This document shows, piece after piece, positions 1 to 5,189 of a DNA stretch of 5,440 nt. The notes below the pieces were generated by a model that searched no databases, was not told where the DNA came from, and saw nothing but the letters and a program-made list of their open reading frames with translations. The DNA lies in the NCBI GenBank assembly GCA_934096535.1, contig CAKOMC010000061.1, positions 1 through 5,440 of the forward strand. The letters are read 5' to 3'. This DNA comes from an uncultured Bacilli bacterium. Its GTDB lineage: Bacteria; Bacillota_I; Bacilli_A; RF39; UBA660. Both the position numbers and the translations under genes were made by a program. How positions within the stretch are numbered: the stretch's first letter is position 1; the number at the start of each line of letters is the position of its first letter.

Positions 1-41
1 CCTTCTAATATCTTGATGCTTGATTCATCATATTTTACCAT
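1..41 (-). CDS. Type II topoisomerase subunit B (ParE or GyrB), N-terminal fragment
   Basis: Only the first 13 codons are in the window; the gene continues past the left edge. They read MVKYDESSIKILE, with two further bases (GG) that would begin a Gly codon. This matches the conserved start of the ATPase subunit of topoisomerase IV and gyrase, where a Y-(D/N)-x-x-x-I-x-V/I-LEG stretch precedes the ATP-binding domain. ParE and GyrB cannot be separated from so few residues; the very short leader before YDES fits either. A Shine-Dalgarno match GGTGAT lies 4 bases before the ATG, corresponding to the distal part of the anti-SD pairing GGAGGTGAT, which supports the start. The gene follows the terminator of the surface-protein gene, so it should have its own promoter in 42-107, but I see no convincing one. 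Family call is fairly confident; the paralogue is not. Confidence 0.72.
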   Translation of the reverse strand, partial: MVKYDESSIKILE

Positions 42-107
42 TTTAATCACCACTTAATACATTACCATAATTTTTAATAATTTACCAGTTACGATTCTGC
101 TTTTTCC

Positions 108-140
108 AAAAAAAGTGCCATTATTCCTTAGAATAACAGC
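108..140 (-). terminator. Rho-independent terminator of the surface-protein gene (bidirectional in form)
   Basis: On the minus strand GCTGTTATTC (131-140) pairs with GAATAATGGC (117-126) around a UAAG loop. This gives ten pairs, two of them G-U, followed after AC by seven T (108-114). The hairpin starts 6 bases after the TAA of the surface-protein gene. On the plus strand the same stem is followed by a run of seven T (142-148), so it could also stop transcription from the opposite direction. Confidence 0.8.
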
Positions 141-146
141 CTTTTT

Positions 147-1391
147 TTAATTTATCCGATATGGATTATTTATAGTTCCTTCTCCTAGTTTCAAAGAACC
201 TTGTTTTAAATTAATAACAGGCTTTATGCCGTACACCACATTAACAACATCATAACTTTCTCCATTTACCTTTTCTGTTCTAACTTTAGCACCCAATTTA
301 TCAAAAGCATCTGCACTTATTAACCAGTAATTATTACCATCTGCTAAATAATTTGATTTTGTACTGCTTCCATAGGCATATTGTCCTGATAAAACTAATT
401 CGTCCTTATTTAATAATGCTATCGCATATTTTAAAGACATATTGCCTAATGATGATTGCACAGTAAAACTATCGTTTAATTGTTTACAATAGAATTTCAT
501 TTTAGCGTTTTCAGTATTACTAGGAGCCGACCAAGAACCATATGCTCTTACATAATTTGTGAACTCAGCACCAAAGCCATAATTGGAATGATTATCTGGA
601 TTATATTTAGAAATTGTCCTATCATTGCAAAACAAATTATCAGCTAAATACTGTTCATAATTAGTACCTTTAATATTATTTTCATACCAGTTATCCACAT
701 GTTTTTTAATCGTGGAATCATTGATATTGGCATGAGTTTCTTCATAAGTTGCAGAACCAGGAGTTCCATACATATAACCAACATACGCATTATCATCTGA
801 TTTTTCATTAAAAGCACTGGTTCCAATTATTCTATCTTCACTAGCTTCACCATTTTCATGGGCACTTGTCCCATCATAAATTATTCTTATCGAACCAGCA
901 CCATTAATACGAACTATTCGCCAATAAAGGTTAGCAAAATAAACATAGTTATTAGTTACATTACCACGATAATAATAGCTTGTTCCATAATTATCGGGAG
1001 CACTACAAAGTAATGAGTTTTCAGACTCAGCACTGGTTACATTAACTGACCCATCATCATTTACTATTGGACATTTATCGGTTGTATCTAACTCATCTTT
1101 TATTACTTCTACAATAGTATCTTTTTTAAAATAAACATTACATTTAGATTTTTTATTCATATTAGTAGTAAGTAACCCCCAATTAACATAGTCCCACTCT
1201 CCTGAAGAACCATTATCACACTCTATTTTATCAACATAATAACCACTATCTTTAAGGGGAACATTACTAGAATATTCACCTTCTATATAAACACCAATAA
1301 TATCCTTAGTACTATTACCTATTTTAAAATTTAACCAGCAAAAACTTCCTAGTATTAAAAAACTAATAATTATTAAATATCTCTTCTTCAT
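147..1391 (-). CDS. N-terminally membrane-anchored surface protein, function unknown
   Basis: A 414-residue protein starting MKKRYLIIISFLIL. A basic start and one hydrophobic segment (about residues 5-20) form a signal anchor or signal peptide. There is no lipobox and no LPXTG-type C-terminus. Two parts are visible. A short N-terminal module (about 30-90) carries GYYVDKIECDNG, EWDYVNW and KCNVYF. A long C-terminal part (about 135-414) carries YVYFANLYWRIVRING, IRIIYDG, YWLISADAFD, GIKPVINL and GTINNPYRI. The closing GIKPVINL region recalls the end of DUF6273-type domains, where a WLRS...GVRPAL pattern recurs; that link is from memory and tentative. Six cysteines outside the membrane segment (58, 84, 107, 129, 255, 302) could form disulfides on the exported side. 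An in-frame GTG at 1430 and an ATG at 1412 give longer versions, but they put extra residues before the anchor. None of the starts has a strong ribosome site; the partial GGAT 9 bases before 1391 is the best. Transcribed alone, ending at 108-140. Confidence 0.72.
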   Translation of the reverse strand: MKKRYLIIISFLILGSFCWLNFKIGNSTKDIIGVYIEGEYSSNVPLKDSGYYVDKIECDNGSSGEWDYVNWGLLTTNMNKKSKCNVYFKKDTIVEVIKDELDTTDKCPIVNDDGSVNVTSAESENSLLCSAPDNYGTSYYYRGNVTNNYVYFANLYWRIVRINGAGSIRIIYDGTSAHENGEASEDRIIGTSAFNEKSDDNAYVGYMYGTPGSATYEETHANINDSTIKKHVDNWYENNIKGTNYEQYLADNLFCNDRTISKYNPDNHSNYGFGAEFTNYVRAYGSWSAPSNTENAKMKFYCKQLNDSFTVQSSLGNMSLKYAIALLNKDELVLSGQYAYGSSTKSNYLADGNNYWLISADAFDKLGAKVRTEKVNGESYDVVNVVYGIKPVINLKQGSLKLGEGTINNPYRIN

Positions 1392-1431
1392 AAAACACTT
1401 ATCCATTTCCATCTTTACAAAACTTGACACT

Positions 1432-1458
1432 TTTCTTAGAGTTTAATACTTTATGAAA
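1432..1458 (+). repeat. 27-nt inverted repeat, left copy
   Basis: Bases 1432-1458 match the reverse complement of 1684-1710 at 25 of 27 positions. The shared core is TAGAGTTTAATACT followed by (C/T)TATGAAA. The differences are at the fifth position (T here, A in the other copy) and the nineteenth (T here, C there). The copy is itself an imperfect palindrome with a TTAAT centre. Identity stops abruptly on the outer side, and no target-site duplication is obvious in the flanks. Confidence 0.75.
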
Positions 1459-1487
1459 ATGCCGGTAAATACTGAGCTTAAGGACTA

Positions 1488-1511
1488 TTTGACCATAAAT
1501 TTGACCACAAT
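1488..1511 (+). repeat. Tandem 12-bp motif pair, copy 1
   Basis: Two adjacent 12-mers, TTTGACCATAAA (1488-1499) and TTTGACCACAAT (1500-1511), differ at two positions. With the pair at 1580-1603 they give the consensus TYTGACCACAAA. A single looser match, TTTGACGC, sits at 1533-1540. Such phased pairs look like protein-binding sites; the protein is unknown. Confidence 0.6.
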
Positions 1512-1579
1512 AGAACTCCAAAACAAAATTTATTTGACGCTTTCCAAGGCCTAAATTACTTAAAAACTTTACACATTTT

Positions 1580-1603
1580 TCTGACTAAAAATCTGACCAC
1601 AAA
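1580..1603 (+). repeat. Tandem 12-bp motif pair, copy 2
   Basis: Two adjacent 12-mers, TCTGACTAAAAA (1580-1591) and TCTGACCACAAA (1592-1603), repeat the 12-bp period of the pair at 1488-1511. The two pairs start exactly 92 bp apart and point the same way. Confidence 0.6.
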
Positions 1604-1683
1604 AATTTAGATTTTATATAGAAAACAGCCTATTTTTATGTTATATTTAATATATAAATTAAAAATAAATAACGAAAATACGC

Positions 1684-1710
1684 TTTCATAGAGTATTAAA
1701 CTCTATGAAA
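1684..1710 (-). repeat. 27-nt inverted repeat, right copy
   Basis: This is the partner of 1432-1458 in opposite orientation, with 225 bp between the two. It is a perfect palindrome with 11-bp arms (TTTCATAGAGT / ACTCTATGAAA) around ATTAA. The asymmetric centre, ATTAA here and TTAAT in the left copy, fixes the relative orientation as inverted. Confidence 0.75.
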
Positions 1711-1716
1711 TTTTTT
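1684..1716 (+). terminator. Possible plus-strand rho-independent terminator
   Basis: The perfect 11-bp hairpin at 1684-1710 is followed on the plus strand by six T (1711-1716), the form of an intrinsic terminator. No plus-strand gene is visible for it to serve, so it would end either an unannotated small RNA or antisense transcription. The stem is mostly A-T, which weakens it, and it doubles as the right inverted-repeat copy. It may therefore be a recombination or mobile-element end rather than a terminator. Confidence 0.4.
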
Positions 1717-1726
1717 ATATCATAAC

Positions 1727-1751
1727 AAAAAAAGCAGGTTTCCCTACTTTT
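1727..1751 (-). terminator. Rho-independent terminator of the thrS operon
   Basis: On the minus strand AAAAGTAGG (1743-1751) pairs with CCTGCTTTT (1730-1738) around a GAAA tetraloop. The nine pairs include one G-U. The stem runs directly into a T tract ending at 1727. It begins 14 bases after the thrS stop codon. Confidence 0.9.
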
Positions 1752-1765
1752 CATAATCATAATAA

Positions 1766-3520
1766 TTATCTAGTCTTATTTTTTATTTCTTCTTCAACTT
1801 TATTTGCAAATTCATCTAAAGAAATAGTAACTTTTTCTTCACTCTGACTAGTTCTATAAGTAATAGTCTTATTAGTAACTTCATTATCCCCAAGTACTAG
1901 AATATATGGATATTTGCTCATAATAGCCTCACGCATTTTATAACCAACTTTTTCTTCTCTATCATCAAGATTTACTCTTATTCCTTTATTTCTTAATAAA
2001 TTTTCTACTTCTTTAGCATATTCTAAATGATAATTATTATTAACTGGAATAATATTTACCTGATGAGGAGCAAGCCATAATGGTAGATAACCTTTTGTTT
2101 CTTCTAAAAGAAAAGCTATAAATCTATCAAGCGAACCTAAAATAGCACGGTGAATAACAACTGGTCTTACTTTTTCATTATCTTCGTTAATATATTCTAA
2201 TTCAAATCTTTCTGGTAATTGATAATCTAATTGAACAGTTGATAATGTAACATCATGACCAATGGCACTTCTTACTTGAACATCAATTTTTGGTCCATAG
2301 AAAGCTGCTTCCCCTTCGGCCTCATAATACTCATGTCCAGTATTTTTTAAAATAGTTCTTAAGGCATTCTCACTCTTTTCCCATAGTTCATCATTTCCAA
2401 AATACTTATCAACATTCTTGGTATCTCTTAAAGACAATCTAAATTTAAAGTCCTTAAAACCAAAATCTTTATAAACATCTAAAATTAAATCGATTACTCC
2501 TTTAACTTCAGATTCAATTTGGTCAGGACGACAGAATATATGGGAATCATTTTGCGTAAAGGCTCTAGTTCTTTCAATACCACATACCGCCCCACTAGCT
2601 TCATATCTAAAATCATTAGCAATCTCGGCAATTCTAACAGGTAAATCTCGATAAGAATGTAATCTATTCTTAAACATCATCATATGATGAGGACAGTTCA
2701 TTGGTCTTAAAACATAAGCCTCTTCATCAAGTTCCATCTTAGGAAACATATCATCTTTATAATGGTCCCAGTGTCCTGATGTCTTATATAATTCAACATT
2801 ACCAAGTGATGGAGTCATTACATGTTGATACCCTAAAGAAATCTCTTTATCCATAATGTAATCAACTAAACTGCGACGAACAATAAAGCCATTTGGTAAC
2901 CACATTGGAAGTCCTTTTCCAACTAAATCACTAAACATGAATATACCTAAATCTTTACCTAGTTTGCGATGATCTCTTGTCTTAGCATCTTCTAATTCGG
3001 CAAGATGTTGCTCTAAAGCTTCTGGTGTATCAAAACATACCCCATATACTCTTTGGAGCATTTTATTTTTAGAATCACCCTTATAATAAGCACCACTAAA
3101 CTTTAACAGTTTAAAGTTTTTAAGTAATTTAACATTATCAACATGAGGTCCACGACAAAGATCGGTAAAATCCCCTTGACTATAACAAGAAATAACTTCA
3201 TCTTCAGGCATATTTTCAATTAAATCTATTTTATAAGGATCATCCTTAAACATTTCTAATGCTTCTGCCTTGCTAATTTCATGACGAATTATTTTCTTGC
3301 CATCTTTAGCAATTTTTTTCATTTCTTTAGCAATTTTTTCAATATCTTCTTCCGTTAAAACCGTATCACCTAAATCCATATCGTAATAGAATCCCTCTTC
3401 TACCACTGGACCTACCCAAAATTTAGCATTGGGATATAAATGTTTAACAGCTTGAGCCATTAAATGCGCACATGAGTGATTTAACACACTTAAATTTTTA
3501 TCTTCTTTTATATTTATCAT
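1766..3520 (-). CDS. thrS: Threonyl-tRNA synthetase, form lacking the TGS domain
   Basis: A class II synthetase that charges tRNA-Thr with threonine in the cytoplasm. At 584 residues it is about 60 shorter than the usual 640 or so. The first 10 residues lead straight into the editing domain, so the N-terminal TGS (N1) domain is absent. Editing domain (about 10-180): H15 and H19 in HSCAH, with C122 and H126 in CRGPH, the set that hydrolyses Ser-tRNA-Thr. Catalytic domain (about 185-475): C276 in RPMNCPHH, H327 in QNDSHIFC and H457 in VVIHRAILGS make up the threonine-sensing zinc site. Motif 2 begins FRYEASGA (304-311) and motif 3 is GSLDRF (462-467). The anticodon-binding domain fills about 480-584. 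The ATG at 3520 is preceded by AAGGAAG, which overlaps the end of the upstream 66-codon ORF 3 bp away and suggests translational coupling. Transcription is controlled by the T-box at 3738-3940 and ends at 1727-1751. All key residues are present, so the enzyme should be active. Confidence 0.97.
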   Translation of the reverse strand: MINIKEDKNLSVLNHSCAHLMAQAVKHLYPNAKFWVGPVVEEGFYYDMDLGDTVLTEEDIEKIAKEMKKIAKDGKKIIRHEISKAEALEMFKDDPYKIDLIENMPEDEVISCYSQGDFTDLCRGPHVDNVKLLKNFKLLKFSGAYYKGDSKNKMLQRVYGVCFDTPEALEQHLAELEDAKTRDHRKLGKDLGIFMFSDLVGKGLPMWLPNGFIVRRSLVDYIMDKEISLGYQHVMTPSLGNVELYKTSGHWDHYKDDMFPKMELDEEAYVLRPMNCPHHMMMFKNRLHSYRDLPVRIAEIANDFRYEASGAVCGIERTRAFTQNDSHIFCRPDQIESEVKGVIDLILDVYKDFGFKDFKFRLSLRDTKNVDKYFGNDELWEKSENALRTILKNTGHEYYEAEGEAAFYGPKIDVQVRSAIGHDVTLSTVQLDYQLPERFELEYINEDNEKVRPVVIHRAILGSLDRFIAFLLEETKGYLPLWLAPHQVNIIPVNNNYHLEYAKEVENLLRNKGIRVNLDDREEKVGYKMREAIMSKYPYILVLGDNEVTNKTITYRTSQSEEKVTISLDEFANKVEEEIKNKTR

Positions 3521-3523
3521 AAT

Positions 3524-3724
3524 TTATCTTCCTTTTCTACTTGAATCTTTCCACATTATCACACTTTGCTGGTCTTCTAACAAAGCTAATTCTTTTCGAA
3601 TATCTTTTAACTGTTCTTTTAAAGCCGCAAAGTTTCTATTTGACACTGACTTTTTCATTGCCTCTATAACAGCATCTCTTTCTTTTTTTAACTTTATTAT
3701 TTGTTGTTCTTTAGCATAGTCCAT
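3524..3724 (-). CDS. Small charged helical protein co-transcribed with thrS, function unknown
   Basis: A 66-residue ORF beginning MDYAKEQQIIKLKKERD. The start is fixed by a strong AGGAGG (3729-3734) 4 bases before the ATG. An upstream in-frame TTG would place the start inside the T-box terminator and is not credible. The protein is rich in Lys, Glu, Arg and Ala with regularly spaced hydrophobics over about residues 8-55 (ALKEQLKDIRKELALLED), so a helical hairpin or coiled coil is likely. There is no signal peptide, membrane segment or cysteine. The tail WKDSSRKGR is basic. It is the first gene after the threonine T-box and lies 3 bp from thrS, so it should be induced with ThrRS when tRNA-Thr is uncharged. 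I do not recognise the family. It lies where the TGS domain is encoded in ordinary thrS genes but shows no resemblance to one. Confidence 0.75.
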   Translation of the reverse strand: MDYAKEQQIIKLKKERDAVIEAMKKSVSNRNFAALKEQLKDIRKELALLEDQQSVIMWKDSSRKGR

Positions 3725-3728
3725 AAAT

Positions 3729-3734
3729 CCTCCT
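3729..3734 (-). promoter_or_regulatory. Shine-Dalgarno site deciding the start of the 66-codon ORF
   Basis: A full AGGAGG lies four bases before the ATG at 3724 and just beyond the T tract of the T-box terminator. It is therefore transcribed only when the leader is read through. It argues that the small ORF is genuinely translated. Confidence 0.8.
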
Positions 3735-3737
3735 AAC

Positions 3738-3778
3738 AAAAAACGCACTAACAACCCCAAAAAGGAGCAATTAATGCG
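3738..3778 (-). terminator. Conditional terminator of the T-box leader
   Basis: On the minus strand the arm at 3764-3778 (CGCATTAATTGCTCC) pairs with the arm at 3744-3758 (GGGGTTGTTAGTGCG) around five U. The stem has 15 positions with a single mismatch and several G-U pairs, followed by six T (3738-3743). The upstream arm is shared with the antiterminator (3762-3789), so the two structures exclude each other. Confidence 0.9.
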
Positions 3779-3940
3779 GTACCATCCTTAATTTTACTTA
3801 ATTATCATAACGGCTTTGCCGGACTAGTTTTGCTAGCCAATTCATAGGTAGTAACTATTTAATTCTTTTATTCATCTTCCACCAACGATAAACTCTCTTT
3901 AAAAAGATATTTAAATAATCTCGTCCTAATCAAAATTGTT
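3738..3940 (-). promoter_or_regulatory. Threonine T-box riboswitch leader
   Basis: The conserved T-box AAGGATGGTACCGC is at 3776-3789. In the antiterminator, AAGGA (3785-3789) pairs with TCCTT (3762-3766), leaving the tRNA-acceptor bulge TGGTACC (3778-3784), with GCA/TGC continuing the helix. Stem I is closed by CAATT (3934-3938) with AATTG (3838-3842). Further up it has CTTTT/AAAAG, then TTTATC/GATGAA around a GTTGGTGGAA apical loop typical of T-boxes. The specifier candidate ACC (3847-3849) sits on the 3' side of Stem I and is preceded by ACT (3850-3852); both are Thr codons. A Stem III-like CGGC-AAA-GCCG hairpin (3811-3821) is followed by the usual CGTTA. Uncharged tRNA-Thr should stabilise the antiterminator and allow the 66-codon ORF and thrS to be transcribed. 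The leader start near 3940 is inferred from the promoter. Confidence 0.95.
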
Positions 3941-3946
3941 AAATTA

Positions 3947-3975
3947 ATTTTATGTCGTTTTTCTTCTATTGTCAA
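3947..3975 (-). promoter_or_regulatory. Sigma-A-type promoter of the T-box/thrS operon
   Basis: A perfect -35 TTGACA (3970-3975) and a -10 TAAAAT (3947-3952) are separated by the ideal 17 bp. Transcription would start near 3940, two or so bases before Stem I of the T-box, as expected. The -35 begins only four bases after the stop codon of the upstream gene. Confidence 0.88.
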
Positions 3976-3979
3976 GAAC

Positions 3980-4522
3980 TTAGAACCATTTTTTATCATC
4001 AGGATAAATTAGCCTTAACAATAATCGCTTTCTTGAACGCTCAACAGCCGTCTTTTTAGGCATTTCCAAATAGTTCTTAGTAATATTTAATTGACCAGTA
4101 ATATAATCTAACTTCCCACCATCAATCATTTCAAAATTTTCTTTATCAATATCAATAGAATATGTAAAACCATTGATTTCTAAAGCTCTTAAAAAGACAT
4201 CATAATCAATTATAATAGCTTTAGGACGATAATCCATTTCTATCAAATATGGCATACAATTTAAATCCTCACGACTAACAACATAATCTAAATGATTAGT
4301 TAAAACTATTCTTATATATTTCTTACCATTACTTTTAAATAATCTATAACTACAACAAGCATCAACGCACATATTATAAGCCATTGTTGTTGCTGGTTTT
4401 ATTTTATCTTTAACTTCGCCCAAAAAATTTTCAGTTAATCTTCCTAAATACTCTTCAAATGCTTGAGTATCTGCTACTTTTTTTCCTAAATCTACGCTTT
4501 TTTTCAATATCTTATTAACCAT
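3980..4522 (-). CDS. Hypothetical cytoplasmic protein, 180 residues
   Basis: I do not recognise this protein. It starts MVNKILKKSVDLGKKVAD and has no signal peptide or membrane segment. The N-terminal 45 residues look helical and charged. A CVDACC cluster (52-57) and C89 are the only cysteines. The middle (about 68-125) alternates short hydrophobic strands (KYIRIVLTNHLDYVVS, PKAIIIDYDVFLRALE) and looks like an alpha/beta fold. The C-terminus is strongly basic (RSRKRLLLRL) and ends in KKWF. The ATG at 4522 is chosen because AGGAG lies 7 bases upstream; the longer version from a TTG at 4549 would overlap the preceding gene and bury that site. It starts 17 bp after the lipoprotein gene and is probably co-transcribed with it. 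No terminator is visible between its stop codon and the thrS promoter. Confidence 0.72.
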   Translation of the reverse strand: MVNKILKKSVDLGKKVADTQAFEEYLGRLTENFLGEVKDKIKPATTMAYNMCVDACCSYRLFKSNGKKYIRIVLTNHLDYVVSREDLNCMPYLIEMDYRPKAIIIDYDVFLRALEINGFTYSIDIDKENFEMIDGGKLDYITGQLNITKNYLEMPKKTAVERSRKRLLLRLIYPDDKKWF

Positions 4523-4539
4523 AATTCTTCTCCTATTCT

Positions 4540-5091
4540 TTATTTGCAAGTATTAGTCCTACTTTTCTTTCTTAAAATGTTATTACACTCAGCATCAGTA
4601 CAAACGAATTTATCTTTTAAATAAAAATTTCTATCACCGTAAATACTTAAGGTTCCATCATCGTTTAAAGAATACTCGCCACTTTCTACCAAAGCATCAA
4701 CATTATCTAGATTAGTACTATAAACAAATTGGTTTTTACCTTTTACTTCTAGTTTCTCACTGGTAACGACAAAACTCTTCTTTTCTACTTTATCAACACC
4801 GTCCATATTTTTAACTAGTTCTACCAATTCGGTAGCCTTAGTATTTTCTGCAAAATAAGTAGTAATAGAAGTATTACCCTTTTCAATTGAATCAATAATA
4901 TCATAAGATTTATAGTTACCAAACTCTTTAATCTTATTTTCTATATTACCAATTTGCTTATCAGTAGCACCACTTTTCGTAACTATAATTGTTCCAAAAA
5001 CTTCGGTACTACGACACCATGTCCCTTTAAATTTATTGCACCCGCTCAAAAGTAATAAAGACATCACTAATACTATAATTTTCTTTTTCAT
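4540..5091 (-). CDS. Small lipoprotein, function unknown
   Basis: A 183-residue protein with a clear lipoprotein signal: MKKK, a hydrophobic core (5-15), and the lipobox LSGC with the lipidated cysteine at 18. After processing it would sit on the outer face of the membrane. The mature part has GTWCRSTEVFGTIIVTKSG (23-41), then a region that reads like a small alpha/beta domain. There helix 43-57 (TDKQIGNIENKIKEF) and strand SITTYF (75-80) are followed by helix 84-96 and the turn DGVDKVEKK (97-105). The arrangement loosely recalls the extracellular domain of FtsX-like proteins, but I would not assign that family. A C-terminal stretch (136-165) has NDDGTLSIYGDRNFYLKDKFVC, and four cysteines (26, 164, 169, 182) could form disulfides. 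AGAGG lies about 10 bases before the ATG, and a promoter is predicted at 5118-5146. It is the first gene of a unit with the 180-residue ORF. Confidence 0.82.
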   Translation of the reverse strand: MKKKIIVLVMSLLLLSGCNKFKGTWCRSTEVFGTIIVTKSGATDKQIGNIENKIKEFGNYKSYDIIDSIEKGNTSITTYFAENTKATELVELVKNMDGVDKVEKKSFVVTSEKLEVKGKNQFVYSTNLDNVDALVESGEYSLNDDGTLSIYGDRNFYLKDKFVCTDAECNNILRKKSRTNTCK

Positions 5092-5117
5092 ATTTAATCA
5101 ACCTCTTTTGATTTGCT

Positions 5118-5146
5118 ACTATATCACAAGTATTCTAAACATACAA
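5118..5146 (-). promoter_or_regulatory. Predicted promoter of the lipoprotein unit
   Basis: An extended -10, TG-A-TATAGT (TATAGT at 5118-5123), lies 17 bp from a weak -35, TTGTAT (5141-5146). The start would be near 5111, leaving a short leader with the AGAGG ribosome site. The weak -35 beside tandem repeats at 5149-5189 is compatible with activator dependence. Confidence 0.6.
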
Positions 5147-5148
5147 GC

Positions 5149-5189
5149 ATTTTCTCATTTAAAACCCACAATTTTCTCACTAAAATCCA
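5149..5189 (-). repeat. Tandem degenerate repeat immediately upstream of the -35
   Basis: Two direct copies, 5149-5168 and 5171-5189, share ATTTTCTCA, then TAAAA, then (C/T)CCA, with a one-base length difference. The period is 22 bp, about two helical turns. On the minus strand each reads TGG(A/G)TTTTA...TGAGAAAAT. The inner edge lies two bases from the predicted -35 box. Confidence 0.5.

Larger units (their letters stand above)
1392..1765. other. Gene-free stretch between thrS and the surface-protein gene
   Basis: No open frame of credible length or coding character is visible on either strand. The stretch is strongly AT-rich. From right to left it holds the thrS terminator (1727-1751), a perfect 11-bp hairpin followed by six T on the plus strand (1684-1716), two tandem pairs of a 12-bp motif (1580-1603 and 1488-1511), and a second, inverted copy of the hairpin sequence (1432-1458). 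A perfect TTGACA on the plus strand (1424-1429) lies just outside the left copy. I could not find a convincing minus-strand promoter for the surface-protein gene, although one must lie here or within the inverted-repeat segment. Bases 1392-1430 could instead be coding if the GTG start is used. Confidence 0.6.

Noticed and set aside
42..107. Promoter for the topoisomerase gene
   Set aside because: Several AT-rich hexamers resemble a -10, but none has an acceptable -35 at 16-18 bp.
644..826. A 60-codon open frame inside the surface-protein gene
   Set aside because: It is an out-of-frame shadow of the 414-residue gene on the same strand, Met/Leu/Ile-rich from AT-rich codons, with no ribosome site.
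1392..1430. GTG start extending the surface protein by 13 residues
   Set aside because: It has no ribosome site and places charged residues before the hydrophobic anchor; ATG at 1391 gives a normal KKR-plus-hydrophobic start. It cannot be fully excluded.
1432..1710. CRISPR array
   Set aside because: Only two palindromic 27-nt copies exist, in opposite orientation and 225 bp apart; there are no regularly spaced direct repeats and no cas genes.
3524..3724. Split-off TGS domain of ThrRS
   Set aside because: The size and position are suggestive, but the sequence is a charged helical type without the beta-grasp pattern of TGS domains; no resemblance is visible.
3725..3760. Longer start for the 66-codon ORF
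   Set aside because: The extension lies within the T-box terminator stem and T tract and would ignore the AGGAGG before the ATG at 3724.
4523..4549. TTG start for the 180-residue protein
   Set aside because: It overlaps the end of the lipoprotein gene and contains the AGGAG that serves the ATG at 4522.
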